In this document: positions 8,944 through 18,958 of the stretch, piece after piece
Position numbering within the stretch: the stretch's first letter is position 1
Layout of the letters: each line of letters starts with the position of its first letter
Assembly: GCA_000969725.1 (NCBI GenBank)
Contig: JXSR01S022890.1
Direction: 5' to 3' (one strand)
Origin: Ophiothrix spiculata
Taxonomy: Eukaryota; Echinodermata; Ophiuroidea; Amphilepidida; Ophiotrichidae
Length of the DNA stretch: 20,881 nt
The notes under the pieces: model-generated
The model's input: the letters and a program-made list of their open reading frames with translations, nothing else
Database searches by the model: none
Told to the model about the DNA's origin: nothing
Made by a program: the position numbers and the translations under genes

Positions 8944-11381
8944 TCCAGAATCGATATTGTGGTTGCATGCATCTGCATAGTTGAAATGCAGATTCATCCT
9001 GTAGTAAAAGAGTCTATTAAACGCGCTGATGCTGGAAAGAAATTCTTGCAACATGGACCTTTCGTGGAAATTACAACAAATGTATGCATCGAACATGCAT
9101 TTCTAAAAGACACATCATTGGATTTCAGGGGCTGAGGAAGGTTTAGGAAGTTTTCGGTGAAAAATTCCCTCTCCAAAATGCAAAAGAACCCCTGAGAATG
9201 GAAAGGGGAAAATCAGGTTATTTTATTTATAACAAAACGTCTGGAGGCGCAGAAAAAACAAAACTAAACCAATTCATACACCCAGGCTACACCTCACTGG
9301 AAATCTAATGATGCATCCCGAATGTCTGGTCATGAATGCAGAACTGCATCATTTTGATTAGCCTTGATTCAAGGCTATTTTGGCAATTTCTTTCATTCTT
9401 ATTGAATATTATACACAAGTCTCAGACATCAACCCTCAAATATCTAGTTGAACCCAATTGGCAACCAACATAGGCCTACTAATATTTTACCCCTATCTGG
9501 TCTATTTATATCACAAATCACAGATGTGGTCTCATATCATGATTCTCCTTTCCCTTCAAAACAGCCTTGATACAACCCTAATTAATGCTGTAGAACATTG
9601 AAGCAAACTCTATGATTGGTCACTTTGAGTTGGTCACTGCAGCTACACTCATGATACAAGCATATAGGCCTAAACAGTGTGCTTGCCCTGCCCAATGCTA
9701 CCTACATGACCTACCACATGCATGCATTGTGAAGTGAAATGGACTGATTCACTATATTCAAGAGGTGGATAAATATATATGATCTCTTAACATTTACTGG
9801 AATTGATTTTGAGGTGGATTATGATGCTCCTGATAGTTATGTTAAAATTGTTATTCCAAATGAGAGACTTTCTTTATTATATTTATGTCCTAAATACTTT
9901 TAAGAGAAAATGTGAGTTTTCTTACACTCATATAACTTTACTTCCTATTTTCAATAATGGAGTGGATGCTTGGTCACCACATCTGAAGCTGTGTTACCAT
10001 GGGAACTTAATTAGCCTTGTGGCTAGTCTATGAAATTGGACTTAGGGATTTGCCAGTCAGAATTAGGGAATGACCATTCATGTGGTTTAATCACAAATGC
10101 AACAGCATTATGTTTATAGCATGGTTTAATTATTGAGGGTTATGTATGAATAATGTACAAGCTGAGAATATCAAGCTTTGGACGTGTAGATTTTTGTTCA
10201 TTTGAAAACAACTACTAGTATTATTATTAGAAAAAGAAGATCATCAGACAATTACGAAGAAAGGGACAGGATAAGTGAAATTTGCAGATCATAGACTTGC
10301 AGCTAGTCTACATTTTGATACGTTATGGGCCAAATTATAGTTTGTTTGGTGAAAATGTTTGGTGATTTATAGCACCAATTATCCGTTATTGATTAGTAGG
10401 TGCATTGGAATTATATTACTAGATTATAAGATAACAAAGACTTGTTACACAAAATATTTGGTAGCTCAAAAAGAACTATAATTTGGGCCTTTTTGTACTA
10501 TAGAATTCTTATTTTTCATCACACTGATGAGTTTTGTATATTATTGTAGAAATATAAGGCACCATATTGGTATTCTAGATACAATTACTCTATTTATACA
10601 ATTGTGTTAATTTATACTACTTACAATAATTGCTATGCTAACGATAAATTACTTACCATTGGTGAATTCTTAATTGTAAATATTTTGATATCCCTGTTTT
10701 AAGGGCTATATGTCTTACATCTAAATTTGATACCGTAGGTTATCATTGCTGACTTGAAAATATTGTCGGCGGGAATTTAAATGACGCACATGTCCTTATT
10801 GGTTCTCATTGTTTGACCTCATAAATCAACACCAATAACAAAGTCAAAAGGAGTTCTTACTCGATTTCAAATCAATTATTAGTTTAAAATTATATTATAA
10901 CCTGACTTTGCATGTGTCAACTAAAACAAATGCTTTTTCTGTTGTTTGTAAATTGCATGTTGTACATTTTGACAAGTAACATGTTTTTCAATTCTGCTGC
11001 CGAATTAAGATTGCCATAAAACAAGATAAATGAAAATTTTATTGACTACTTCATTTTAAGCATGTGCGCAGTACGGTAAAGCAGATGGATAGTCAAAATT
11101 CAGAAAATCAGAGAGGCTTTGAAACCATGTATTTCCACGTGGAATTCGGAGGTTTGAATAGTGCAGGATCTATAATAAATTCCGGTTAAATCAATGAAAA
11201 TTTCGCATAACAGGTAGCTGGTTTGTTATTTATATAACGAACTATGTAGTCCGCATTTTGTTTAAATAATCTAATGAATGTGATTCATACTATTATTGCA
11301 TGTTGTCTAGATCTATTCGATAAGTTAGACTCATAGATTTACACAGTTCAATATAACGTGGCTACTTTTAATTGGCACATT
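8944..11381. other. Intergenic DNA between convergent genes
   Basis: No supported gene. A weak inverted repeat, GGCCAAATTATAGTT at 10328-10342 and AACTATAATTTGGGCC at 10474-10489, bounds a 160-base segment that may be a short inverted-repeat element. A GAGGCGCAGAAAAAACAAAA-like word at about 9244 recurs in altered form at about 12521, suggesting a dispersed repeat. Confidence 0.5.
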
Positions 11382-11691
11382 CATTTCATCACTGTAAACG
11401 AGGATGATAATACTAGAGTGTAATTGGAGGAATTAATATTTCGACTTGTAAGTCTTTATCATAGGGAGTGATGATAGTTAACTTATAATCTATTAGGATC
11501 ATCAATAGTGCAGAAGATAAGTCATTGAAGAAGGAATCCATTTCATCACTGTCAACGAGGATGATAATAGGGTGTAATTTGAGGAATTAATATTTCGACT
11601 TGTAAGTCTTTATCATAGGGAGTGATGATAGTTAACTTATAATCTATTAGGATCATCAATAGTGCAGAAGATAAGTCATTGAAGAAGGAAT
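11382..11691 (+). repeat. Recent 157-base tandem duplication, two copies
   Basis: The copies, 11382-11538 and 11539-11691, both run from CATTTCATCACTGT to GAAGAAGGAAT. They differ only by a few substitutions and a 4-base deletion in the second copy. No open frame; intergenic. Confidence 0.95.
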
Positions 11692-12037
11692 AATCCGGGT
11701 TCTTTTATGAAATACAGTTTCAAATATTTTGATCCCTGTGCTCCATCTATGCTTTGAAACATGAAATATTTCAAGGTGTAGGGCGACTTGTTTTGAATAA
11801 CTTAACTGTGGTAGAAAGAAATACATAGATGGCGACGTTTATTTTTCTGTGATAGTGAGCAAATTAGAGGGCAGTGCATCGCTTTATAACCACCTAGCAC
11901 CTTTACTACACAGCACCGGATGTACATTTGTAGATTATGAGCACTACGTAAAAGATCCAGAATGTTACATTAAATAATATTTAGTTAAGCTATCGGTGGT
12001 TTGGGGTTCCATCTTGTGACACGTCCTTGTCAATGCT

Positions 12038-12225
12038 GTGTGCAATTTAGTATTGAAGTGTTACGTGTAATTCGATTATCATCCAGACAACTGGATCACG
12101 CTTTCTTGTTCTGAACCATGACCGACTATGATCATCACACAAGAGAATTGCGGTTCCAGTTTTCGGGGTATGCGTGATCCAGTAACTGGGTGGGTTACGA
12201 ATTACTTCGATACTGAATTACACGC
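12038..12225. mobile_element. Small fold-back element, about 190 bases
   Basis: Imperfect inverted arms. The perfect core is ACTGGATCACGC (12090-12101) against GCGTGATCCAGT (12172-12183). The outer parts also pair: GTGCAATTTAGTATTGAAGT on the left and the complement of ACTTCGATACTGAATTACAC on the right. MITE-like, with no open frame and no target duplication that I can identify. Confidence 0.65.
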
Positions 12226-12990
12226 GGAGTACTGGCAAGTTAAACTAACGTACACTTATACAGTCTTGTAGTAATTGGTATTTATCTTGCAACTGCAACA
12301 GTAACAATAGTGTTTTTGCAAACATTTTGGCGTATGATGGGTGGTAAAACAATCTTGACCATAGTTTAATGCTGGCATTTAAATTTTAACGAGATCTTTT
12401 AAAGTAGATTTCCTCCATCTTCCCCATCAAGGGGTCGGTCGGAAGAGGGACGTCCACCCCCAGTTTGGGGAAAAAGGCCCATTCGGGTGATCTGGACAAT
12501 GAAAATATGGAAAAGAAAGGAGGCGCGGAGAAAAAAGCAAAAGAAAAGACTCATGAGAAGAAAATAGTTAAAAATCATTTGACAAGGTTGATTGTAATGT
12601 CTGTGCGATTGTAAGATCTTTTTTGTTATACGTCGGAAAAGGTTTGGGTGTATCTTCACTCTAATTTCACTTACGGGAAATTATTGCTTTTGCCCCACCA
12701 CGAGTCCAAAAATCCTGCGCACGCCACTGCTTCCCTATGATTGTTCTGAATGTTGCCAGTCGTGGGCTTCGGGATGGAGAAACAAGGTGTCCTCATGTTA
12801 CACTGGAGCTGGAGGTAGATTAGGGATCTTGGTGTTGTGGAACCTTTGATATACCTTATTTGGAATGTGATGTGTCACACGTAGGCCTAGCTTGAATATG
12901 AGCGTCGAGACACATCCTCGGTCCAATTCTAGGGACTTGAATACATAACTATAATAATTTACATTTTTGATCATGGAAGCCAACTTTCAT
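12226..12990. other. Intergenic DNA downstream of the minus-strand gene
   Basis: No supported gene. The block at about 12415-12745 has GC-richer words (GGGACGTCCACCCCC, and CAGTGGCGTGCGCAGG on the - strand at about 12716-12731) typical in feel of dispersed repeats, but I see no clear ends. Confidence 0.4.
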
Positions 12991-12996
12991 TTTATT
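12991..12996 (-). terminator. Candidate poly(A) signal of the minus-strand gene
   Basis: AATAAA on the - strand about 95 bases after the stop codon, a normal distance for a short 3' UTR. A second AATAAA at 13096-13091 overlaps the TAA stop itself and is less likely to be the main signal, since cleavage there would leave almost no 3' UTR. Confidence 0.45.
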
Positions 12997-13091
12997 GTTT
13001 TTGTTGTAATAGAAGATTTTTTGAGTTTGAGTTCCAAAGTAGCATCTATTCACAACTCATCAGAACCTATAACAAGTGAGTTTCATCGTTT

Positions 13092-14614
13092 TTATTCAAT
13101 TCCTCCCCGACGTCTTTTACTTCCTGTCGAACACCTTTTATTTCCTGTGCTTCGACCGCCTATGGGTAGACCTTTGACCTCACCAGTGAAAGTCTTGCTA
13201 AACATGACCTCATTGGACCCGCCTGCTATTGGCGGTAAGACAGGTACCTTAGGGAACCTAACTGATCGTGGGGGTCCTTCTATATCTGGTTTCGGCAGAA
13301 CACTGTAAAGACCGATGTTTTTCGCCATTTTTGCTGAAATAGATGGGTTGGATGTCTGTACACTTATTCCATATGGAACGGTAGATTGTGATGGGACCTG
13401 GTGGGTACTTATTGGGAAATTGCGATGAGAAAAATTACTTGAGAACCATCGGTGTTGGTCTTCTGCTCTGTCATGTCGTAACCAGTGAATATAGCGTTTC
13501 ATTTCTCGTTCGATAAGTTCTTGACCTAACTCATCATCAGCATCATCTTGAAAACCATTACCTTGATGATGATCTGGTTGCTGGCGTTGCAGTTTACTGA
13601 CTTCTTTCCTTATTGTCCGATTTTCCCCTACTGCAACAAGGAAACATTCGTTCCATTCTGCGCTTCCTTGTGAAATTGCCTTACTTGTATCATTAGTAGG
13701 ATCAGATAGACTTCTAGAAGGTTCGCGCTTCCGTCTTGGTGGCAAGTCTGCAAATCTAACAGATTTTGATTGTTTTATATCTTCATAAGAATTGGAAATT
13801 TCACCATGCTCACTGTTGAAATTATCAGACGCACATTTTATATTTTTACTAAGCAAACGTTCTAAATCACATAAAGTTGGTCGAAGTTTATCCATGAAAG
13901 ATGTTGTACGTGATGGTTCCAAATACTCGTCCACTTCATCCGTGTCCTGCCATTCCTGAGTATTTTGTTTGTTAAAGACATAACTGCAATCACTAATGTC
14001 TCTGTCTGACAGTGGCGACGACGGCGGTGGTGTCGTCTGTGGATGAAAAGCGCGGTTTCGTAAAACAACCGCTCTTTGTAACGAATCGTCGTCTTCAAAC
14101 GTACATAAAATGTCATTCTTGCATTCGAAATCCATATTATCAGCCAATCGTTCACGCATAATGCTATCAGATCTTTCATTTGGCGTTAAATCAATGCATG
14201 TTTTCTTATTATCGTAATGCAAATCATCATTCGTCAAATCAGAAATATTGCTCCATTCATTATCGTTGAAATCTTCCTTGTTTTGAGTGAAGCTCTTGTC
14301 TAGCTCTTTATTTGCGTTTAGTACAATCTTTTTAGAGTCATGTCGCCGCTTATCTTTCATCTCATCAAAAACGTATTGTACTTCATCAGGTAATTTTGGT
14401 AACTTTTCAAAAGAGGAAGTGTCTGACAAGGTTTCAGGTAAGGTGCTTCTAGACTTTCTCAACGATGACCTTTTCTTCTTCTGTTTGGATTTCTTGATGC
14501 CTTGACCTGGCAAGTGCGATTGGTCCACCGATGTGTTCTTGTCTTGTTTACATGATTCTGTTTCATGTGGCGATTTCTTTGTTACGTGGCATTCTGTTTT
14601 AGGCTCAATATTTT
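13092..14614 (-). CDS. Unrecognised disordered protein, last exon
   Basis: Largest coding block in the window: 506 residues plus stop TAA at 13094-13092. The acceptor on the - strand (TTTCTTCTACAG) precedes 14614. The exon's first two bases complete a Glu codon begun by the G at 15394, so phase 1 agrees. The open frame continues upstream of the first GTG at 14528 back to the acceptor, so that GTG is not a start. Seen: a Lys/Arg/Ser-rich patch (KKSKQKKKRSSLRKSR), a long acidic Asp/Glu/Asn-rich middle, and a Pro/Ser run (TTPPPSSPLSDRD). Then come KSVRFADLPPRRKRE (RVxF-like, 13752-13766), a helical charged stretch ELIEREMKRYIHWLRHDRAEDQHRW, and near the C-terminus PRSVRFPKVPVLPP (second RVxF-like, 13254-13268). 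There is no signal peptide or membrane segment. Family unknown; scaffold or PP1-regulatory roles are speculation. Confidence 0.78.
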
Positions 14615-15393
14615 CTGTAGAAGAAATAAATCAACAGAAATTGTTCACACAACGTTTGGTGATATTAATATATGATGTAGTGTAATATATATAACTATAA
14701 TACAACCAGTTACATTGAAAGTCAACAGAAAAAGAAAATACATAAAACAAGTTGTATGCACCGTAAGCCTAATTATGATCTGGCATGGCGCGTACACGCG
14801 CCACGAAGCATGTGAAAATATTTTAGATACAATAGCGATAATGATGGACGAATAAAAAGAAAGAAAATATATCCCCAAACGTAGATCAAACTACGGACAT
14901 TCCGAACTACAGTCGGATGCTCTACCAATTGAACTACATGCATGGGGTGATGAAAAAAACCCGAGATATAGTAGTCTGGTCACCGGTGTATGTCCGGATG
15001 GTGCATTTAAGAATATACCTTGAACTATATTAGAATACTGTAATGTAGGTTTGTATACAATTTTGGATTGTCAAGCGCAAAATAATTTGCATATTAGGCG
15101 TTGCGTTGTCATTCAAAACACATTTGTCATGAATCACTGTAGTAGCCATCAAATAAGATGCATGGGTATAAACCTACCATGACATATACTCAGTGTTAGA
15201 GTAGGCATCAATGTAAATTTTATGTCCCGTATATTGATCGCATCATCAATTTCATGTTTTACTCCGTTTAAGGCAAGAGAGGGGGATGCATTTAGAATGC
15301 TTGGATTGCCATATTAATTATACCGAGCGTCACTCTCGAAAACATATAGGCTTAAATGTTAAAAGATCAAAAATGTCAAAAGTTGTTGCCCAC
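14615..15393 (-). other. Intron of the minus-strand gene (779 bases)
   Basis: Bounded by donor GTGGGC (15393) and acceptor CTACAG (14615) on the - strand. It contains the tRNA-like sequence at about 14874-14945. Otherwise nothing notable. Confidence 0.6.
14874..14945 (-). pseudogene. tRNA-Tyr-like sequence, probable pseudogene or SINE head
   Basis: On the - strand, TAGTTCAATTGGTAGAGC is a proper D-arm/A-box. TCCGA-CTGTAGT-TCGGA is a perfect five-pair anticodon arm with anticodon GTA (Tyr). The T arm is abnormal: CGTAG, a six-base loop, CTACG, with TTTGATC in place of TTCGANN. The expected seven-pair acceptor stem is absent. This points to a decayed tRNA or tRNA-derived element rather than a working gene. 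Confidence 0.5.
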
Positions 15394-15724
15394 CTTTTTT
15401 GCGTGGCTTTTTACCGCATTCCCGGCTGCAAGTTGCGTGACGACGTGCCTTCTCTTTTTCATCCAAAGAACGTTCAACGTTTTCCTTATTTGTAGCTGGG
15501 GGTACCGGTGTCAGGATAACAATCGGTGTTGACGGAGTGTGCTCATTGGGTAGGTCGTCGCTTTCTGTTTGTTCTTCGACCCATTTGTCATCGTTTTCTG
15601 TTCTCTCTTCTGGGTCACTCAAATTCTCTGATTTAGACTCTTTACGCGTTTTTAACAGCATGCCTAATTCTTTTCCAAATTCCACAGTCTGGTTGTCCCG
15701 CAAGCACGCTTTCCTGTGATCGAC
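15394..15724 (-). CDS. Unrecognised disordered protein, exon n-1
   Basis: Internal exon of 331 bases, phase 0 in and phase 1 out, encoding VDHRKACLRDNQTVEFGKEL through CGKKPRKK. The acceptor on the - strand is strong: a pyrimidine-rich run then CCATAATCAG, ending at 15725. The donor is AAG|GTGGGC, with the last exon base at 15394. Choosing this acceptor makes the phase agree with the preceding exon (ends GAG, phase 0). The open frame continues farther upstream to about 15774, where an alternative acceptor CTAAG exists, but its phase (1) would not match. Content is acidic and Ser/Thr-rich (EERTENDDKWVEEQTESDD), followed by a Pro/Thr stretch (TPSTPIVILTPVPPATNKEN) and a Lys/Arg-rich end. Probably disordered. 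No family recognised. Confidence 0.7.
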
Positions 15725-16849
15725 CTGATTATGGAAAAATCGGAAGACAATATCAGACACCGTGGGAGTGCATCTCCAAGCTTAGATATAAAAGTTGTGA
15801 CTTAAATTAAACTTCTATGACATTTGTATGTCACCGAAAGGTCGATGCTTTCTCCATAAAGATTGAAAGGTTGATCGAACAGATCGATCATATTAAGGCT
15901 TCTCGTCGTTCCATAAGGTTCAGACACACAATTACTAATAACGTGGGCGTCATTTCAGGGGGGGGGGGGAACAGGGGGACACGTCCCCCCACATTTTGAA
16001 GGGTGGGGGACACAATATTAAGTGTCCCCCAACGGTTTTGAATACAAACGATTTATTTGCCCCCTGGACCCCCCCCCCCCCCCCCCCCCCCCCCCTACAC
16101 TTCAAAATGAAATGACGCCCATGACTTATAAGGACAACGAACGCCTTACGGATTAAAGTTTCACAACCTCAACATGCTCAACGTATGCCTAACAAACACC
16201 ATAGTAAAGGTAACGATACACGTATTATGCCAAACGGACACAACCGTACAGATAACGAATCAAACGTTCTCTTAACGATCGCATAACGAACATCGATGTA
16301 AACAGTGTACGTTGCGTGCGTTTGGCTTTATTTTGATGTTTTAAAGAGTCCTCATCAGAAAGACATGCTCATCAATGGTTAAAAGCCCATTTTCTTCCCG
16401 GGTTTTTCTTTTGGAAAATTGCGAACACCACGGAAAAACATATTTAAGTTTAAAAAATGATTCAAAGTCGAAGAAAAGGGGTAAATGGCTGTAAATGCAC
16501 CGCTTTATACAGACCTAGATAACATTCTTTGTAAATAATTCCTTAATCCACGATTAGCACAATATTGTTGTGACGGACTTCAAGATATGACTGGATCAGT
16601 ATGATTACGATCGCGATTTGCGTCACGAGTGAAATTTGTTTGTCTAAATTCATGATATTCGCTGCTGATCGTAGAATTTTTTTATAACAGTAATCACAGA
16701 TCGTAGAAGATCGCATAAGAAACTCATACGGTATTCTCACTATCATGAGTTATGATACCACTGTTGAATCGTGGTCATCATCAAACATCAAATCTTTGGC
16801 CTATATTTCAAAACAAATCTTATCGAAATACAACATTTTCAGTACAAAC
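15725..16849 (-). other. Intron of the minus-strand gene (1,125 bases)
   Basis: Bounded by donor GTTTGT (16849) and acceptor CATAATCAG (15725). It holds the inverted-repeat element at 15944-16121 and a following stretch (about 16130-16330) unusually rich in the word AACG. No gene. Confidence 0.55.
15944..16121. mobile_element. 178-base MITE-like element with G and C homopolymers
   Basis: Perfect 14-base inverted ends TGGGCGTCATTTCA (15944-15957) and TGAAATGACGCCCA (16108-16121). Inside are a 12-base G run (15958-15969), ACACGTCCCCCC, AGTGTCCCCCAA and a 27-base C run (16069-16095). The arms continue to pair approximately (CACATTTTGAA against TTCAAAATG). I see no clear target duplication. Confidence 0.75.
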
Positions 16850-17184
16850 CTCAAGTAAAGCTGAAAACGTCATCTGGTTTGTTTTAAAGCCCCACTCGTT
16901 GACTTTGGTCGACAGCATGTCGTTTGCAATTCGCGGGAGTGAAAATCCAGCATCATCTCGTTCAGTTTGTTTATTTATAATCCTCGACATAGTTGCAGTT
17001 AGTGGTAGAGAATGGGACGGTGGTAAAGTAGAAGTCAGTGAAGAAGACATTGATAATGGTGGAAACGTTTCTTTTGGAAATGGCGATGGTCGTCGGAGGT
17101 GCCGTTTCCCGTTTAAACCAACAAGAACCCAGTTTGAACTCTTTGATGTGCTCAAAGAACGAATAGCCTTGGTGTTTGACGATT
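16850..17184 (-). CDS. Unrecognised disordered protein, exon n-2
   Basis: Internal exon of 335 bases. Its - strand acceptor TTGTCACTTCTTACAG, with a long pyrimidine tract, ends at 17185. The donor is CTTGAG|GTTTGT, with the last exon base at 16850. It enters in phase 1: its AA completes the lone A of the exon at 19747, giving Lys. It leaves in phase 0. It encodes about 111 residues including SSNWVLVGLNGKRHLRRPSP, a Ser/Thr/Pro-rich stretch (FPPLSMSSSLTSTLPPSHSL), then INKQTERDDAGFSLPRIAND and NEWGFKTNQMTFSALLE. A 165-codon open frame on the opposite strand overlaps it. The - strand reading is preferred because of the splice signals and phase agreement on both sides. The donor is only moderate (GTTTGT). 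Confidence 0.66.
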
Positions 17185-17228
17185 CTGTAAGAAGTGACAA
17201 AAACAAATATGATACACTCATAGAAGGC

Positions 17229-17850
17229 CGGGATCAAATATACGAGTAGTTTTCGGGATCATTTTATTTTGATCCTTTAAGGATCACTTTTGATCCTTTA
17301 AGGATCACTTTTGATCCTTTTGCGGATCAATATATACAAATGGATCAAATTCACAAGGATCATTTTTGATCCTTTTTTAGGATCATTTTATTTTTATCCT
17401 TTTTGATTACAATATAAAAGTTTTGATCCGTATTTCTGGTTTACTTTGATACGGAAAGGATGAGCTCATATTTGATACCGCGTTTGGATCCAACGTATCT
17501 TTTGTTTCATATTTGAGTACAACCCAATATCCACTACACAGCGGGGAATGTATACAATGGTGTAACATATATAAATACGTTGATATCATCACACAGTCCG
17601 GCGTGGTCGAGTGGTTAGAGTGTAGGTCTCGTAATTACCAGCAGGTATGAGTGCGGCGAGGGTTCAAACCCTGCTAGCGTCACTTCAGTGTGATGTTTTT
17701 TGCAGGTCTTTTTTATAAGAAATATTTGATCCTTTTTTCGGATCAAAATTTTTGATCCTTTTTTTGGGATCACTTTGATCCTTAAAGGATAAGCTCATAT
17801 TTGATACCTAAAAAGGATCAAAATTGATCCTTTTTGTCTCATATTTGATA
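17229..17850. repeat. GATC-palindrome tract in two blocks
   Basis: Block 1 (about 17249-17430) and block 2 (about 17728-17835) carry roughly 12 and 7 GATC sites, mostly alternating AAGGATCA and TGATCCTT, so neighbours pair as hairpins (for example TGATCCTTTAAGGATCA). A direct repeat GAGCTCATATTTGATACC at 17462-17479 recurs near 17792-17809 as AAGCTCATATTTGATACC. The tRNA-like sequence lies between the blocks. Confidence 0.85.
17597..17683 (+). pseudogene. Class II (Ser/Leu-like) tRNA-like sequence, probable pseudogene or SINE head
   Basis: The A-box-like TGGTCGAGTGG (17604-17614) and B-box GGTTCAAACCC (17661-17671) are spaced as in tRNAs with a long variable arm. The acceptor stem does not pair (TCCGGCG against CTAGCGT) and the anticodon stem is poor, so a functional tRNA is unlikely. 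A decayed tRNA or the head of a tRNA-derived SINE fits better. Confidence 0.5.
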
Positions 17851-18013
17851 CTTTCTTTCTAAGAGTGTAGGCCTATTAATCTTGATAAGAAATAAATATG
17901 CCCCTTACCCATCATGCAGTCGTTTTTTCATGTAAAGACAATTTTCAAGAGTTCTAAGGCCGCTTCAAAACTCAACCGGCGGTTCCAAGAGATGACCTAC
18001 AAGTTAAACTTTT

Positions 18014-18145
18014 GTGTAAAACTTTAAACAACACTGTAGACTACAGTTACATAAGTGTAAAACTTCACGTTACTTGTGCAGCAATGTTCTTACACAATAG
18101 TTGGGTGGTCCCTTTTAGTCTACAGCGTTGTGTAAATTTTTACAC
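18014..18145. mobile_element. 132-base inverted-repeat element
   Basis: The 30-base arms 18014-18043 and 18116-18145 are reverse complements at 27 of 30 positions (core ACTGTAGACTA and TAGTCTACAGC). The interior is 72 bases. MITE-like, with no target duplication identified. Confidence 0.7.
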
Positions 18146-18493
18146 TGTGGTTTAAGGGTGTATATCTAAAACATTTCGCATTCCTGCACACTCATGATGC
18201 ACACTATATAGATCACGCTACTTCATGGCTAGGGACGAACAGGTCATAACCATAAACCATGTTTTCAACGTGTTTTAATTATGTTTTCAATTAGCATAAC
18301 TTTGGCGAGTAAAGATTGTGGCCCATGTCCTGCATCAGTCTATCTGATGAACTGATCATCCGCTGATGGACTGAGTAGGCCTATAATAGTGCTCCAGGTC
18401 CAGCTTATGCAGGAACCCATATAAGTTTGAAGGGATATGCAATTATATATACTGGGGATATGCCTAAATATGCCATGCCACGCCGTTCGTACA

Positions 18494-18567
18494 ATCCTAG
18501 CCGTTCCATTCCCAATGATTGGGGATAGAACTCCATTCCCAATGATTGGGGATGGAACGGCTAGGAT
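18494..18567. repeat. Near-perfect 74-base palindrome
   Basis: It starts ATCCTAGCCGTTCCATTCCC and ends with the complement GATGGAACGGCTAGGAT. The centre contains two direct copies of CCATTCCCAATGATTGGGGA, each itself nearly palindromic. It is expected to form a cruciform or strong hairpin. Confidence 0.9.
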
Positions 18568-18620
18568 CAGTGGCGAGACGGGTGGGGGGGGGGTGCAAGA
18601 GAACCACGTAGGCCTAGGCT

Positions 18621-18945
18621 ACTCGCACTTTACGTTCCGGCTCTCAAAGGATTCTCAAGATACCAAACTCAGATCTCAAATCTGCCGGTGAGCGTTCATT
18701 TAGATTTCAATGCCCCACTGTTTGGAATTCACTCCCAAACAGCATCCGTAACATATCATCTCTTAGTCAATTCAAATCCAAGTTAAAAACCCATCTCTTC
18801 CGTCAGGCATTTCCCGTTTCCTAATTTTTCGTCGTGTTTGTCTTTGTTCATTGTCCCTATTTTCACGCGCTTCGAGATCCTTCAGGATGATTTTTGCGCG
18901 TTATAAGAAAGCTTTATTATTATTAGTATTATTATTATTACTAAT
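18621..18945 (+). mobile_element. 5'-truncated CR1/L2-type LINE, C-terminus and 3' tail
   Basis: In frame from about 18621 to the stop TAA at 18822-18824, the translation includes LKSAGERSFRFQCPTVWNSL, then PNSIRNISSLSQFKSKLKTH and LFRQAF. This is the characteristic C-terminal end of CR1/L2-clade LINE ORF2 proteins (ERSF..P..WNSLP...R....L..FK..LKT.LF). The 3' UTR then has CGCGCTTCGAGAT...GCGCGTTATAAGAAAG and ends in an ATT microsatellite (about 18913-18942), also typical of the clade. The enzyme domains are absent, so it is a dead fragment. It lies antisense to the host gene. Confidence 0.85.
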
Positions 18946-18958
18946 GTGGTGCTGAACT

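Noticed and set aside
12967-13308. 113-codon plus-strand open frame at the end of the minus-strand gene
   Set aside because: It is the complement of the well-supported coding region and 3' UTR, and its sequence mirrors the minus frame.
14528-14614. GTG at 14528 as a start codon
   Set aside because: The frame stays open back to a good acceptor at 14614 that matches the phase of the upstream exon, and animal genes rarely start at GTG.
15725-15774. Longer version of exon n-1 starting after the CTAAG acceptor at about 15775
   Set aside because: It is open, but its entry phase (1) conflicts with the phase-0 end of the preceding exon, while the acceptor at 15725 has a better pyrimidine tract and the right phase. 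An alternative exon between 15775 and 16850 could still change this.
16752-17249. 165-codon plus-strand open frame opposite exon n-2
   Set aside because: The minus strand has a strong acceptor, a donor and phase agreement with both neighbouring exons; the plus frame has none of these.
18437-18691. 84-codon plus-strand open frame overlapping the palindrome and LINE
   Set aside because: It runs through the 74-base palindrome and reads the LINE in the wrong frame; the real LINE remnant is in another frame.
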